Shown piece after piece: positions 7,920 to 15,428 of a stretch of 35,904 nucleotides of DNA. Position numbers and translations under genes: made by a program. Source of the DNA: JBILXY01 sp044378055 (lineage in GTDB: Bacteria > Patescibacteriota > JACMRA01); contig JBILXY010000010.1 in assembly GCA_044378055.1 (NCBI GenBank), forward strand, positions 1 to 35,904, written 5' to 3'. Position 1 is the first letter of the stretch, and the number at the start of each line of letters is the position of its first letter. A model generated the notes under the pieces. That model was not told the DNA's origin. It was given only the letters and a program-made list of their open reading frames with translations, and did not search any database.

Positions 7920-8105
7920 TTAGTTTGTTTTTCTTCTAACTATGTAATCAGCAGCGAAGAAAGCGAAGCCTGCTATGGCCGAACGAATGGCTAAATCAAT
8001 TAGAGTGGGCTGATTTAACAAGAAACTTCCGTTAATAATTACGTTGTATAAAACTGACAAAATAAGGGTGATAAAAGATCCTAAAAGGTAATAAATAATG
8101 TTCAT
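7920..8105 (-). CDS. Small two-helix membrane protein
   Basis: Read from ATG 8105 the protein is 61 residues. It has a first hydrophobic segment (IIYYLLGSFITLILSVLYNVII) and a second (AIRSAIAGFAFFAADYIV), ending in a basic RRKTN tail. Function is unknown. An upstream in-frame TTG at 8144 would add 13 residues, but it coincides with a TTGACA box ending 33 nt before ATG 8105, so I treat it as promoter. The gene is just downstream of recF on the same strand; the 44-nt gap holds that promoter. Confidence 0.6.
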   Translation of the reverse strand: MNIIYYLLGSFITLILSVLYNVIINGSFLLNQPTLIDLAIRSAIAGFAFFAADYIVRRKTN

Positions 8106-8149
8106 ATTATGATAATAATTTTGTTGAATAACATCGATTGTCAAGTATT

Positions 8150-9280
8150 TTAATCAAGTTTAAGCTGTTCTAAAGAGTAGGTGGCCAGTTCGAAATTTAC
8201 TTTTCTGGTTGAGGTGGCAAAAATATAATCTTGTTCCCTTTTTACGGTTTTGAAAAATAAGTTTTCCCGAATTTCATCAAGTTCGTTAAATAAATCGTCT
8301 AGAAGCCAAATTACTTCGCTGCCTAATGGTAAATTTCGCCTTACAATTTCTTTCCAATACAAGGCCAATAACCTCATTTCACCCCTAGATAAAATTTGGG
8401 TGGCGTTCTGATGTTTACTCAGCCAGAAAAAATCGTCACGTTGGGCCCCGAAAAGCACTTTTCCTGCGGCAGCTTCGTTAAACCAAAGTTGGTTAAAATT
8501 TAGTCCTGATAGTAATTTTTTAAAATAGTTTGGTTTTTCCAAATCAGGAATTAAAGACCATCTATCCCAATTAAATTGGTCATCAATCTTTTTAATATTT
8601 AACTTTATTCCTCTGAAATTAGTTATTTCCCAATCAATTTGCCAGTCTTTAAATTGGCTATTTATCCAGTCGCCGTATTCGTATCTATTTCTATAAAGTT
8701 GGAAGAAAAAGTTAGCCCGGTAAACCCAAATTTGTATTGTGCTATCCAATAAATCTGAATTAATTTTATCTAAAATAATACTATCTGGTTGAATATTTTC
8801 GTTAATATAATTTTTAATTAGCAAGGTTTTGCTTCGAACTGCTCGGTCTAATTTATTTAGTAAATTGGTATATTCTTGGTCGAACATTTCCCCCAAACTG
8901 TTGTCTAAAACTGCCAATTTCTGGGCTCTAGGTAAATTCAAAAAATAGTTGTCGCTGGGTAAATATGTTATTACTTTAGGGAAAACCAATTTTTCAGGGA
9001 AAACTATCGAGCTTATTAATCGGCCGCTGGGTGAAATTTTACCAGTAACAGACCAATCAGGGTTTAGGCCAATTCCAAAATAGTCTCTGCCTTGTTGTAA
9101 ATTATCCTTCCATTTACTTGCCGGCCAAGGTTTGCCGGTTAAAAGGCTGTAATAGGCAGAAAGAAGGCTGGTTTTGCCACTTCCATTTTCATCCACAAGC
9201 AAAAAAGAGTGATTAGGCAAAGAAAAATTCTGTTGCTCGAAGCAACGCCAATAATTCAAACTAATTTTGGTAGATGACAT
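8150..9280 (-). CDS. recF: DNA replication and repair protein RecF
   Basis: RecF is an ABC/SMC-type ATPase that helps load RecA at gaps in DNA. The 376-residue protein has the RecF N-terminus (ISLNYWRCFEQQNFSL), a Walker A in ENGSGKTSLLSAYYSLL, GAQRDDFFW in place of the family GPHRDD, the ABC signature ILSRGEMRLLALYWK, and Walker B with D-loop IWLLDDLFNELDEIR. Length is near the family norm. TTGCAA lies 29 nt upstream of the ATG, matching the -35 spacing of neighbouring genes. No dnaA or dnaN is visible nearby, so it is not in the usual origin cluster. The divergence from GPHRDD is mild and does not suggest loss of function. Confidence 0.88.
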   Translation of the reverse strand: MSSTKISLNYWRCFEQQNFSLPNHSFLLVDENGSGKTSLLSAYYSLLTGKPWPASKWKDNLQQGRDYFGIGLNPDWSVTGKISPSGRLISSIVFPEKLVFPKVITYLPSDNYFLNLPRAQKLAVLDNSLGEMFDQEYTNLLNKLDRAVRSKTLLIKNYINENIQPDSIILDKINSDLLDSTIQIWVYRANFFFQLYRNRYEYGDWINSQFKDWQIDWEITNFRGIKLNIKKIDDQFNWDRWSLIPDLEKPNYFKKLLSGLNFNQLWFNEAAAGKVLFGAQRDDFFWLSKHQNATQILSRGEMRLLALYWKEIVRRNLPLGSEVIWLLDDLFNELDEIRENLFFKTVKREQDYIFATSTRKVNFELATYSLEQLKLD

Positions 9281-9384
9281 TATTTAAGCTATGCACAAAC
9301 TGGTGGAATTTGCAAATTTTCGGGAAGTGTGATTATGAAATTAGAGAACGGTAATTACTTTTAGACTAAGGATAAACAAATATA

Positions 9385-9696
9385 ATGTCTGTAAATTCTT
9401 CTAACTTGAGCGATTTAGCTGAAGACCCTAACTTTAACGGTCACCAGATACCTTCTGGCGTTATCGCCTTTTTGGTTGATGACGAAGGTAAGCTCATTGA
9501 GTTCAGTGGTAAAGGTTTGATTTTTCGTTCGAGTCATGATGAAGCATTTTATGTGCAGTCTCAACCTATAGGTATCTGTGAAAATGATATACGATTTAAT
9601 GAGTCGATTGCATTAATGAAAATGTCATTTAGAAAGCTGACTCCATATATGTATCAATGTGTGCTCCTTTTTTTAGCTAATGGTATGAAACCTTAG
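9385..9696 (+). CDS. Orphan small protein
   Basis: The protein has 103 residues and no family I recognise. It is soluble-looking with a beta-rich middle (IPSGVIAFLVDDEGKLIEFSG) and a mildly hydrophobic C-terminus (YMYQCVLLFLANGMKP). The upstream AAGGAT is a weak, distant Shine-Dalgarno. The gene has its own strong terminator at 9701-9731 and is divergent from recF, so it is an independent unit. Confidence 0.55.
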   Translation: MSVNSSNLSDLAEDPNFNGHQIPSGVIAFLVDDEGKLIEFSGKGLIFRSSHDEAFYVQSQPIGICENDIRFNESIALMKMSFRKLTPYMYQCVLLFLANGMKP

Positions 9697-9700
9697 CTCG

Positions 9701-9731
9701 TATAGCCTCAATTGCGAGGCTATATTTTTTT
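9701..9731 (+). terminator. Rho-independent terminator
   Basis: A perfect 9-bp stem TATAGCCTC/GAGGCTATA with a 6-nt loop is followed by eight Ts. It ends the 9385 gene and runs up to the 3' end of the convergent rsmE. Confidence 0.9.
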
Positions 9732-9733
9732 GG

Positions 9734-10495
9734 TTATGTTTTATTTGCAAAGAAGGTGTAGCCGGCTAGCCAGGCTGGTAGAATGTTTTGGCCTAGTTGA
9801 ACTTTTTCTAGGTTTAGGTTGGTGTATAATTCTTCTTCTTTTTGGCTGAAGCCTCCTTCTGGGCCTGCTAGGCAGGCAAACCCCGCTACTACCCCCAAAC
9901 CTGACGGTTTGACCCCTAGATAGGGGTATTTTTCCTCGATTTTTGCCTTTTGGCGATCGGTGATATGGCGATCCGAGATATGGCGATCCGCGATCGCCGC
10001 TACGGATTCCATTTCTACGGTTTGGTGGAGCCATTTTGGATTGTGTTCTGCAATTTTTTGTTGCCAGGTTTGTTTGTCCAGTAAGTGTATTTCTGGTAGG
10101 AAAAGGTTTTGGCTTTGTTCGCAGGAACGGGTTAAAATTTTGTTTAATCTTTCGGTTTGTAGGTTTTGCTTAGGCGAGAAATCTCCACTATAAATGTATA
10201 TTTTAGAAACCCCGGCAATTGGCATTAATTCGACTAATTTTTCTAAATAAAGTTTGTCGGTTTGGTGTTGAAATAGTATTTTTTCTGGGGGTTTCTGTAT
10301 AGTCTGAATCTCCAAAAATGCAATATTATACGAACTCAGTTTCTTGTTTATCTCCAAAATTTTAGCCTGTCCAAAACCTCCGTTTAAATTTGTAAACGAA
10401 TAAATATCCCCAATTTTAGGGCGAAGCGAGTGCAGGTGACGGGCCTGTTCGATATCAATCCAGCCAGATTTTAAAGTGGTAAGGTAGATGTTCAT
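9734..10495 (-). CDS. rsmE: 16S rRNA m3U1498 methyltransferase RsmE with an in-frame repeat insertion
   Basis: RsmE is a SPOUT-fold enzyme that methylates U1498 of 16S rRNA using SAM. From ATG 10495 the protein has 253 residues. The N-terminal RNA-binding part includes HLHSLRPKIGDIYSF, and the methyltransferase part has RSCEQSQNLFLPEIHLL, the knot motif LAGPEGGFSQKE and LGQNILPAWLAGYTFF. The family's usual ILRxETA is ILPAWLA here. About residues 161-206, immediately before LAGPEGG, are encoded by REP/composite repeats (9873-10013). A longer frame to 10576 would start inside a REP; TTGACA at 10534-10529 instead marks a promoter 33 nt before ATG 10495. Whether the inserted loop is tolerated is not known, but no stop or frameshift is present. 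Confidence 0.88.
   Translation of the reverse strand: MNIYLTTLKSGWIDIEQARHLHSLRPKIGDIYSFTNLNGGFGQAKILEINKKLSSYNIAFLEIQTIQKPPEKILFQHQTDKLYLEKLVELMPIAGVSKIYIYSGDFSPKQNLQTERLNKILTRSCEQSQNLFLPEIHLLDKQTWQQKIAEHNPKWLHQTVEMESVAAIADRHISDRHITDRQKAKIEEKYPYLGVKPSGLGVVAGFACLAGPEGGFSQKEEELYTNLNLEKVQLGQNILPAWLAGYTFFANKT
9873..10013 (-). repeat. Composite hairpin repeat inside rsmE
   Basis: In sense orientation there is a REP element at 9982-10003 (GTAGC, arms GGCGATC/GATCGCC). It is followed by two further copies of the 3' arm (9967-9973 and 9952-9958), a linker, then TACCCCTATCTAGGGGTC and an AAACC/GGTTT hairpin ending in GGGGGTAG. All of it is read in frame by rsmE. Confidence 0.87.
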
Positions 10496-10537
10496 TATAG
10501 GTATGTTTTTGATTTGGGTAGAAACGGTTGTCAACCC

Positions 10538-10576
10538 GTAGCGACCGTCGAGGACGGTCATGTCGAGGACGGTCAA
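10538..10576 (+). repeat. REP-like element upstream of the RAYT gene
   Basis: GTAGC is followed by arms GACCGTC/GACGGTC with loop GAG, then ATGTCGAGGACGGTCA, which repeats the 3' arm once more. An inverted, nearly identical copy lies beyond the RAYT gene at 11293-11329. Confidence 0.9.
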
Positions 10577-10655
10577 ATGTCAAAGTGGCGCACCGTCCAA
10601 TCTGTGAACATAAAAATATTTTGAAATATTATCTGAAATATTTTATCATTCGAAG

Positions 10656-11258
10656 ATGTATATGAAATTTACACGAAAATTCGCCAGGCTTCCCGATCCT
10701 GAATTATATCAAAAAAATAATTGGTATTTTGTTACGGTTTGTGTAAAGGATATGAATCGTTTGTTTGGCGAAGTGAAAAATGGTTCCATGGAATTAAATA
10801 TATTGGGGAAAATAATTGAAAGTTCTTGGCTTAATTTACCAACGCAGTTTAATAATATTGTTCTAGATTATTTTGTTATTATGCCAAATCATTTCCATGC
10901 AATAATTGGATTTAACGGAGTGCCATCCTCAAATTTTTCCTTAAAGACTTCAAACCTAGGTAAAATTATCAAGAGATTCAAATTAGAAACTCTCAAAAAC
11001 ACCGTAGCGACCGTCGAGGACGGTCATTCAGAGGACGGTAATTTGCCTGATATGACAAAATTTCAATCGATATCTGAGATATTACAATCCGCGAAATGGC
11101 GATCCTCACAATGGCGATCCGCGATCGCCGCTACGGGTTCTTTTTGGCAGAAAGGTTTTTATGATCATATAATTCGGGATGAGAATGATTTAAATAGAAT
11201 TCGGGAATATATTTTGTTGAATCCCCAGAATTGGGAGGTGGATGAGTTTAATTGTTGA
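10656..11258 (+). CDS. REP-associated tyrosine transposase (RAYT, Y1/TnpA_REP family)
   Basis: RAYTs are single-domain HUH (Y1) nucleases thought to mobilise REP hairpins. This 200-residue protein has the family N-terminus (YQKNNWYFVTVCVKDMNRLF) and the metal-binding HUH motif in YFVIMPNHFHAIIG (about residues 68-80). It also has LGKIIKRFKLET and the C-terminal helix with the nucleophile Tyr in WQKGFYDHIIRDENDLNR and REYILLNPQNW. Two internal stretches, about residues 115-127 and 147-161, are translations of REP elements and are absent from typical RAYTs. Inverted REPs with the same stem flank the gene, the classic REP-RAYT-REP arrangement. Frame and key residues are intact, so activity is possible. 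Confidence 0.92.
   Translation: MYMKFTRKFARLPDPELYQKNNWYFVTVCVKDMNRLFGEVKNGSMELNILGKIIESSWLNLPTQFNNIVLDYFVIMPNHFHAIIGFNGVPSSNFSLKTSNLGKIIKRFKLETLKNTVATVEDGHSEDGNLPDMTKFQSISEILQSAKWRSSQWRSAIAATGSFWQKGFYDHIIRDENDLNRIREYILLNPQNWEVDEFNC
11004..11040 (+). repeat. REP-like element inside the RAYT gene, forward
   Basis: GTAGC with arms GACCGTC/GACGGTC and a trailing partial third arm (GAGGACGGT) is translated in frame as VATVEDGHSEDG. It has the same stem as the two flanking copies. Confidence 0.88.
11098..11134 (-). repeat. REP-like element inside the RAYT gene, reverse
   Basis: On the minus strand there is GTAGC with arms GGCGATC/GATCGCC (11113-11134), followed by one extra GATCGCC arm (11098-11104). 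On the coding strand it is read in frame as WRSSQWRSAIAAT. Confidence 0.87.
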
Positions 11259-11292
11259 TGGTGAGGTGGTTATCCTTGGTGAACATATTTAT

Positions 11293-11329
11293 GACTGTCC
11301 TCGACATGACCGTCCTCGACGGTCGCTAC
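11293..11329 (-). repeat. REP-like element downstream of the RAYT gene
   Basis: On the minus strand GTAGC with arms GACCGTC/GACGGTC (11308-11329) is followed by an extra half arm, matching the upstream copy with one base change. It ends 10 nt before the TTGACA promoter of the next gene. Confidence 0.9.
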
Positions 11330-11374
11330 GGTTGCTTGATTGACATCTACTACTACCCCTGCTTCCCTTGAAAG

Positions 11375-12619
11375 GTGCAATACAAATATTTTTATAGGCT
11401 TGGTCATCAACCTATTGTTGGCCTTGTGGAGGTGGATCAATTAAAAGCTAAAATTGATTATGTCCATGATAAATGGCTTTTTTCTGAAACCAAAATTGAT
11501 ATTGAAAAAACTGGTTCTTTGGTTTTTGGGGGAACTATGGAAATGCAGTGGGAAGAGGGTTATAGATTAAGCGAAGAGGAATTTTATAAGGTTTTGGAAG
11601 AAAAAATTAATGCCTATACCAAGAATAATCCAACTAAAATGGCTGGTATTGTTATTCCTTTTAAATGGCAAAAGCAAACTTTAAAAATTGCAAAAGGAGC
11701 TGGAATTAAAAAAGTTAATATTCAACTAATGCCAACTATTCCAAGTTACGGGCATTGGAAAAACGCCAAGGTTTGGTGGATGCTGGTTCAAGAAAAAGGC
11801 ACAGTTTGGCTGGGTAGAATTGAAGAAATGGCTAATCAAGAATTTTGGTCTAACCTAGATATGAATTTACCCAAAGGCGATATGGCTAGGGGAATTATTA
11901 ACATGAAATTTGCCAGAACTTTGCTTAATTTCACCGAAAAGAAAACCATTTGGGATCCTTTCGCTGGGCATGGAAGAGTTATTTTAGCTGGTCTGGATAT
12001 TAAAGATAAGTTTTACGCTTCAGATATTAATCCGCAAAAATTGAACGACGAAATAATGGAAAATTATGAATTTGCTGTTAAGGCTTTTAATCAAGAATTT
12101 TTAAGAAAACACAGATTAACTTTGCCTGTAGTAAATGGACAAACCTCCGCCGAAGAAAATCCACCAACACTTCCACCGCTTGCTAAACTCGCTCAATCTT
12201 TTCAACTTGATGCTTCCTATTTAACTTCGGCTACTTTAGAAAGTTCACCGGTTTATAACCAAGAAATTAGTAAGGAAGATTTTTCAGAAGTAAGTATTGT
12301 TACTGAAGGTTATTTGGGTTTTAATTTTAAAGGGAAACCATTGCCAATTCAAATGAAAACAGAATGGGAGGGAATAAAAAAGATTTGGGAAAAAATGTTA
12401 GCCTCTAGCGGTGAATTAGGCATTGCCGAAGTAATTGGCTGCGTTCCTTTCTATCAAATAGATGGAAAACGGTTATTACCACCGTTCTTACAAGAATTAG
12501 AAGGTATTGGTGGCTATCAGTTAGAAAACCTAGATAACGAAAAGAAATTCTTGGAATACGCAAGGCCTCAAGCTTTTGTAGGGCATTTTGTTTTGAAGTT
12601 TGTTAAGGTGGCTAAATAG
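11375..12619 (+). CDS. Trm11-like SAM-dependent RNA methyltransferase
   Basis: This 414-residue protein has an N-terminal region like the THUMP-type RNA-binding part of Trm11/TrmG10 enzymes (GLVEVDQLKAKIDYV, KMAGIVIPFKW). The Rossmann methyltransferase domain has GIINMKFARTLLNF and the SAM motif I DPFAGHGRVILAGL (about residue 192). The catalytic motif IV, normally (D/N)PP(Y/F), appears as VTEGYLGFNF (about residue 309). About 60 poorly conserved residues lie between the two motifs. The likely reaction is N2-guanosine methylation of tRNA, but the altered motif IV leaves substrate and activity open. The start is a GTG at 11375; TTGACA at 11340-11345 sits 29 nt upstream, consistent with a leaderless start. 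Confidence 0.75.
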   Translation: MQYKYFYRLGHQPIVGLVEVDQLKAKIDYVHDKWLFSETKIDIEKTGSLVFGGTMEMQWEEGYRLSEEEFYKVLEEKINAYTKNNPTKMAGIVIPFKWQKQTLKIAKGAGIKKVNIQLMPTIPSYGHWKNAKVWWMLVQEKGTVWLGRIEEMANQEFWSNLDMNLPKGDMARGIINMKFARTLLNFTEKKTIWDPFAGHGRVILAGLDIKDKFYASDINPQKLNDEIMENYEFAVKAFNQEFLRKHRLTLPVVNGQTSAEENPPTLPPLAKLAQSFQLDASYLTSATLESSPVYNQEISKEDFSEVSIVTEGYLGFNFKGKPLPIQMKTEWEGIKKIWEKMLASSGELGIAEVIGCVPFYQIDGKRLLPPFLQELEGIGGYQLENLDNEKKFLEYARPQAFVGHFVLKFVKVAK

Positions 12620-12718
12620 AGTTCTGAATCTTTATTCTGCTGGAAATTAGATCTTGCGAAATATGTAATTATGTGTATTATTTAAATTAGTTTTTGCTAA
12701 ATATTGTAGTGAGGTTAT

Positions 12719-13081
12719 ATGACAACTAATTTTGAAGAAGGGACTGCTAATTGGAAAAAAGCATATGCGGGCCTTGTTTTGATAAAGTTATCAGACAACG
12801 CAAAAAACAATGCAGAATTACTTTTTATTGAATTGTTATTGTCCGAAAATACAGTTCGCAAAAATTGTTCTGAAGAATATTGGAATATTTGGCCAAGTGA
12901 AAACTTGGTAACATTTCTTACCCAACATGGGATTTCGGAGAGTGTGGGAGCGAGTGCATTTCACTATTTCAAAAAGTATAAAAATTTACTTGGATTGAGT
13001 GAAGAACAAATTAAAGCAGTGGCTGCAACCGACCAGGAATTTTATACAATACTTCAAAATGCTTTTGGTTTGAACACCTGA
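12719..13081 (+). CDS. Orphan small soluble protein, Shine-Dalgarno-led
   Basis: The protein has 120 residues, is predicted mostly helical and acidic, and has no signal or membrane helix; I recognise no family. AGTGAGG sits 5 nt before ATG 12719. An upstream TTGCGA and TATTAT pair (16-nt spacer) could be its promoter, giving a leader of roughly 35 nt. A GC-rich hairpin follows the stop. It is convergent with secY. Confidence 0.6.
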   Translation: MTTNFEEGTANWKKAYAGLVLIKLSDNAKNNAELLFIELLLSENTVRKNCSEEYWNIWPSENLVTFLTQHGISESVGASAFHYFKKYKNLLGLSEEQIKAVAATDQEFYTILQNAFGLNT

Positions 13082-13109
13082 CTTCTAACTGATTCTGAAA
13101 AAACTTAAA

Positions 13110-13148
13110 CCCTCCAAAAGGAGGGCATTATTTATGGGTTGGGTTTTT
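13110..13148 (+). terminator. Probable terminator region
   Basis: A stem CCCTCC/GGAGGG with an AAAA loop (13110-13125) is followed after an AT-rich spacer by GGGTTGGGTTTTTTT. The T-run is displaced from the hairpin, so this is a moderate call. Confidence 0.5.
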
Positions 13149-13174
13149 TTGTTTAATATTACGCCAACAAAAAG

Positions 13175-13196
13175 GGAGGGTAGGGCCCTCCGCTAC
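13175..13196 (-). repeat. REP-like element after secY (stem GGAGGG/CCCTCC)
   Basis: On the minus strand GTAGC plus a perfect 6-bp stem with 5-nt loop begins about 15 nt beyond the secY stop codon, GTAGC head towards the gene. Confidence 0.85.
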
Positions 13197-13210
13197 GGTT
13201 TTATTAAGTC

Positions 13211-14908
13211 CTAGTATTTGGTGAATCTTTCGTAGTCTATGCTGGTGGCTTGGGCTTCGATTTGTTTTAGGGTTTCAATGGTTACTGAAACTAAAATTAA
13301 CAAAGTTGTTCCGCCAACAATTCCACTTAATGTTCCGTCACCAAAGTTAATGTTTTGGGTGAAGACAATTGGAACTACCGCAATTAAAGCAAGGAACAGA
13401 GAACCTGCTACATTAATTCTGTTTGAAACATAATCTAGATAGTTCTGTGTTTCTAAACCTGGTTTGAAACCTGGAATATAGGCACCACTTTTCTGCAAGT
13501 TTTCGGCAACATCTTCAGTTTTAAAAGCTACTGTGGAAGTAAAGAAGTAGGTGAAGAAGATTACCAGTAAGAAGTAGAAGAATGTGTAAGCTAAAATTCC
13601 GTTGGTCCTTACAGTGTATTCAGGCAAGAAACCAAGGTTTGTAGCTGGTGTTTTAAAGCTTAAAGGTGTTCCTTCAAAGAAAGAGTTTTCAAGTTCTTTT
13701 TGGGTGGTAAGTGTGAAACCGAATAATTCTTGACCTGTGGTTGGATCGTAATTAATAGCAGTTTTAATGGTGTCTGTGTTCTTGCTAAAATAGAAACCTA
13801 GGTAATTTCTTGCTGGAAGACCTTCTGGCTTAATTGCATCTTGCTTGTTTTGGGTGGAAAGATAGTTTTCTACTTGGCTAGCCCCAGTTGCTAAGCTGGA
13901 AATGTTGGCGGTAGAGAAGAACCTGGAAATAATAGAAGGGAAAACAATAAAAGCAACGGCAAAAATGATTGGAATAACACCTGCGATGTTTACTTTAATT
14001 GGTAAATCTGCAGTTATTCTGCCCAATGTTCTTGAATTGCCTTCGCTATGTCCTCTTCGTGAATAAATTACTACTAGTTTTCTTACTGCATCGTTTACAA
14101 AAACAACTAGCAATAAAGTTAGAGTGAATAAAATAAATATCTCAAAGAATCCACGGGCTGGTGTCCAAGTGCTATTTTCCCATAGAAAACTTTTCCAAAC
14201 ATCCCAGTTTCCTGCTTTGCTCCAAGTAAATCTGCTAAATAATTCTTGTAAGTTTGGTTGGATTAATTGCCAATATTTGCTTAATTGATCTGGTAATCTT
14301 ACCACAATTCCTGAAAGAATAAGCAAGGAAATTCCATTTCCCATTTTGTATTCAGTAATAATTTCCCCAATATACATCATAATAATGCTTCCTGCAGTCA
14401 TTGATAAAATAACTAAGGCCCAGTATCCGAAGGAAGATAGAGTAATTTCGGTTTGCTTTAAAACAGCTGGAAGGGTGATTGTTGCACCTGTAGAGCTTGT
14501 TCCTGAGGCTAAGAATTGCAAAATAGCCCATGATTGGAAAGCGGCAAGAGGTACAGTAAGCCACCTAGTCCAGCGGTTAATTTTCTGTTTGCCTGCTTCA
14601 CCTTCGTTCTTTTGGATATCAGCAATTTGTGGAACAATTACTCCAAGAAGTTGCATTACAATGCTGGCAGTAATATATGGTCCTACCCCTAACATTACAA
14701 AGGAAAGTCTTCCATATGAACCTCCTGAAATTGTATTTAATAATCCAAATACAGCGTCAGAATCTATAATAGTGGAAATATCTTGAATTCCTAAGATTGG
14801 AATAGGTATGTGGGCAAGAAGTCTTGCACCAATTAATAATAAAATTATTTTAATTAATTTGGTTCTTAATTCAGTGTCGGTGAATACCAAAAGGAGTCGT
14901 CTAAACAT
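13211..14908 (-). CDS. secY: Protein translocase subunit SecY with an enlarged outer loop
   Basis: SecY is the membrane channel for protein export. The 565-residue protein has the family's N-terminus (TKLIKIILLLIGARLLAHIPIP), the plug region (FVMLGVGPYITASIVMQLL), the cytoplasmic loop QKNEGEAGKQKINRWTRW, MGNGISLLILSGIVVRLP and the C-terminal TM8-TM10 part. It exceeds the usual roughly 430 residues. About 100 extra residues (332-432, about 13910-13615) lie between TM7 (VIPIIFAVAFIVFPSII) and TM8, and about 40 between TM5 and TM6. Both loops face outside in the SecY fold. It stands alone instead of next to rplO and adk, with REP 13175-13196 behind its stop. The inserted sequence is not a repeat translation. 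Confidence 0.95.
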   Translation of the reverse strand: MFRRLLLVFTDTELRTKLIKIILLLIGARLLAHIPIPILGIQDISTIIDSDAVFGLLNTISGGSYGRLSFVMLGVGPYITASIVMQLLGVIVPQIADIQKNEGEAGKQKINRWTRWLTVPLAAFQSWAILQFLASGTSSTGATITLPAVLKQTEITLSSFGYWALVILSMTAGSIIMMYIGEIITEYKMGNGISLLILSGIVVRLPDQLSKYWQLIQPNLQELFSRFTWSKAGNWDVWKSFLWENSTWTPARGFFEIFILFTLTLLLVVFVNDAVRKLVVIYSRRGHSEGNSRTLGRITADLPIKVNIAGVIPIIFAVAFIVFPSIISRFFSTANISSLATGASQVENYLSTQNKQDAIKPEGLPARNYLGFYFSKNTDTIKTAINYDPTTGQELFGFTLTTQKELENSFFEGTPLSFKTPATNLGFLPEYTVRTNGILAYTFFYFLLVIFFTYFFTSTVAFKTEDVAENLQKSGAYIPGFKPGLETQNYLDYVSNRINVAGSLFLALIAVVPIVFTQNINFGDGTLSGIVGGTTLLILVSVTIETLKQIEAQATSIDYERFTKY

Positions 14909-15236
14909 AATGTATTTATAAAGGCAGAATCAATATCAGCTATTAACCTAGATAAATTCTACCAAGCAATTTAGTCAAGCTAAAAAACTAGAAGTACATA
15001 AAGATGAATTATATTAAGCTACACCTTGGTACCCAAAACCTATCCAAAACAAACTAATAATCATTATTTAAAATAATATATCCAAATAAAATTTAAGATT
15101 ACTATCCAATTCAAGCCATAATCTATAAACATCTTGACAAAATTATGTTTTGATTATATACGAAGCTCAATTTAATTAAATGTACAAAAAGTTAACCATA
15201 TTTTTTGTTGTTTAGTTAAAGAATTTTACCAAATAT
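14909..15236. other. AT-rich divergent intergenic region
   Basis: This 328-nt spacer between secY and the 15237 gene has no ORF I support. It contains TTGACA at 15134-15139 with TATACG after a 17-nt spacer, a plausible forward promoter about 75 nt before the 39-codon gene. On the minus strand TTTATAAATACATT precedes the secY ATG. An RNA gene or leader cannot be excluded; I see no recognisable riboswitch. Confidence 0.4.
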
Positions 15237-15356
15237 ATGTTAGCCATTCCTCGCAGAGTTTATCTAGAAAATCTAGGTGAAAACTCTGGGTTATTAATGC
15301 TTGCTTTAGTTACATTTGTAGTTGTTTATACAGTACAAAGACTAGCTACTAAGTAA
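15237..15356 (+). CDS. 39-residue single-helix membrane microprotein
   Basis: The frame ATG 15237 to TAA 15356 encodes a short basic N-terminus (MLAIPRRVYLENLGEN) and one helix (SGLLMLALVTFVVVYTVQRL) with a KxK-less tail ATK. It is followed 24 nt later by a stem-loop. There is no Shine-Dalgarno. Promoter, terminator and clean membrane topology favour a real gene, but I recognise no family. It is not an obvious SecE or SecG. Confidence 0.5.
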   Translation: MLAIPRRVYLENLGENSGLLMLALVTFVVVYTVQRLATK

Positions 15357-15380
15357 TATTAATTTTTTAGAATAATATTT

Positions 15381-15405
15381 ACCGCCGAAAGGCGGTATCT
15401 TAATT
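15381..15405 (+). terminator. Probable terminator hairpin
   Basis: A perfect stem ACCGCC/GGCGGT with a GAAA tetraloop is followed by ATCTTAATTT, a weak T-rich tail. It lies between two convergent microprotein genes. Confidence 0.55.
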
Positions 15406-15428
15406 TCCTGCAATAATCCTTGCTCTAT

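Noticed and set aside
10496..10576. Longer RsmE starting at 10576
   Set aside because: The extra codons are the translation of a REP and the promoter; the family N-terminus begins at MNIYLTTLKSG.
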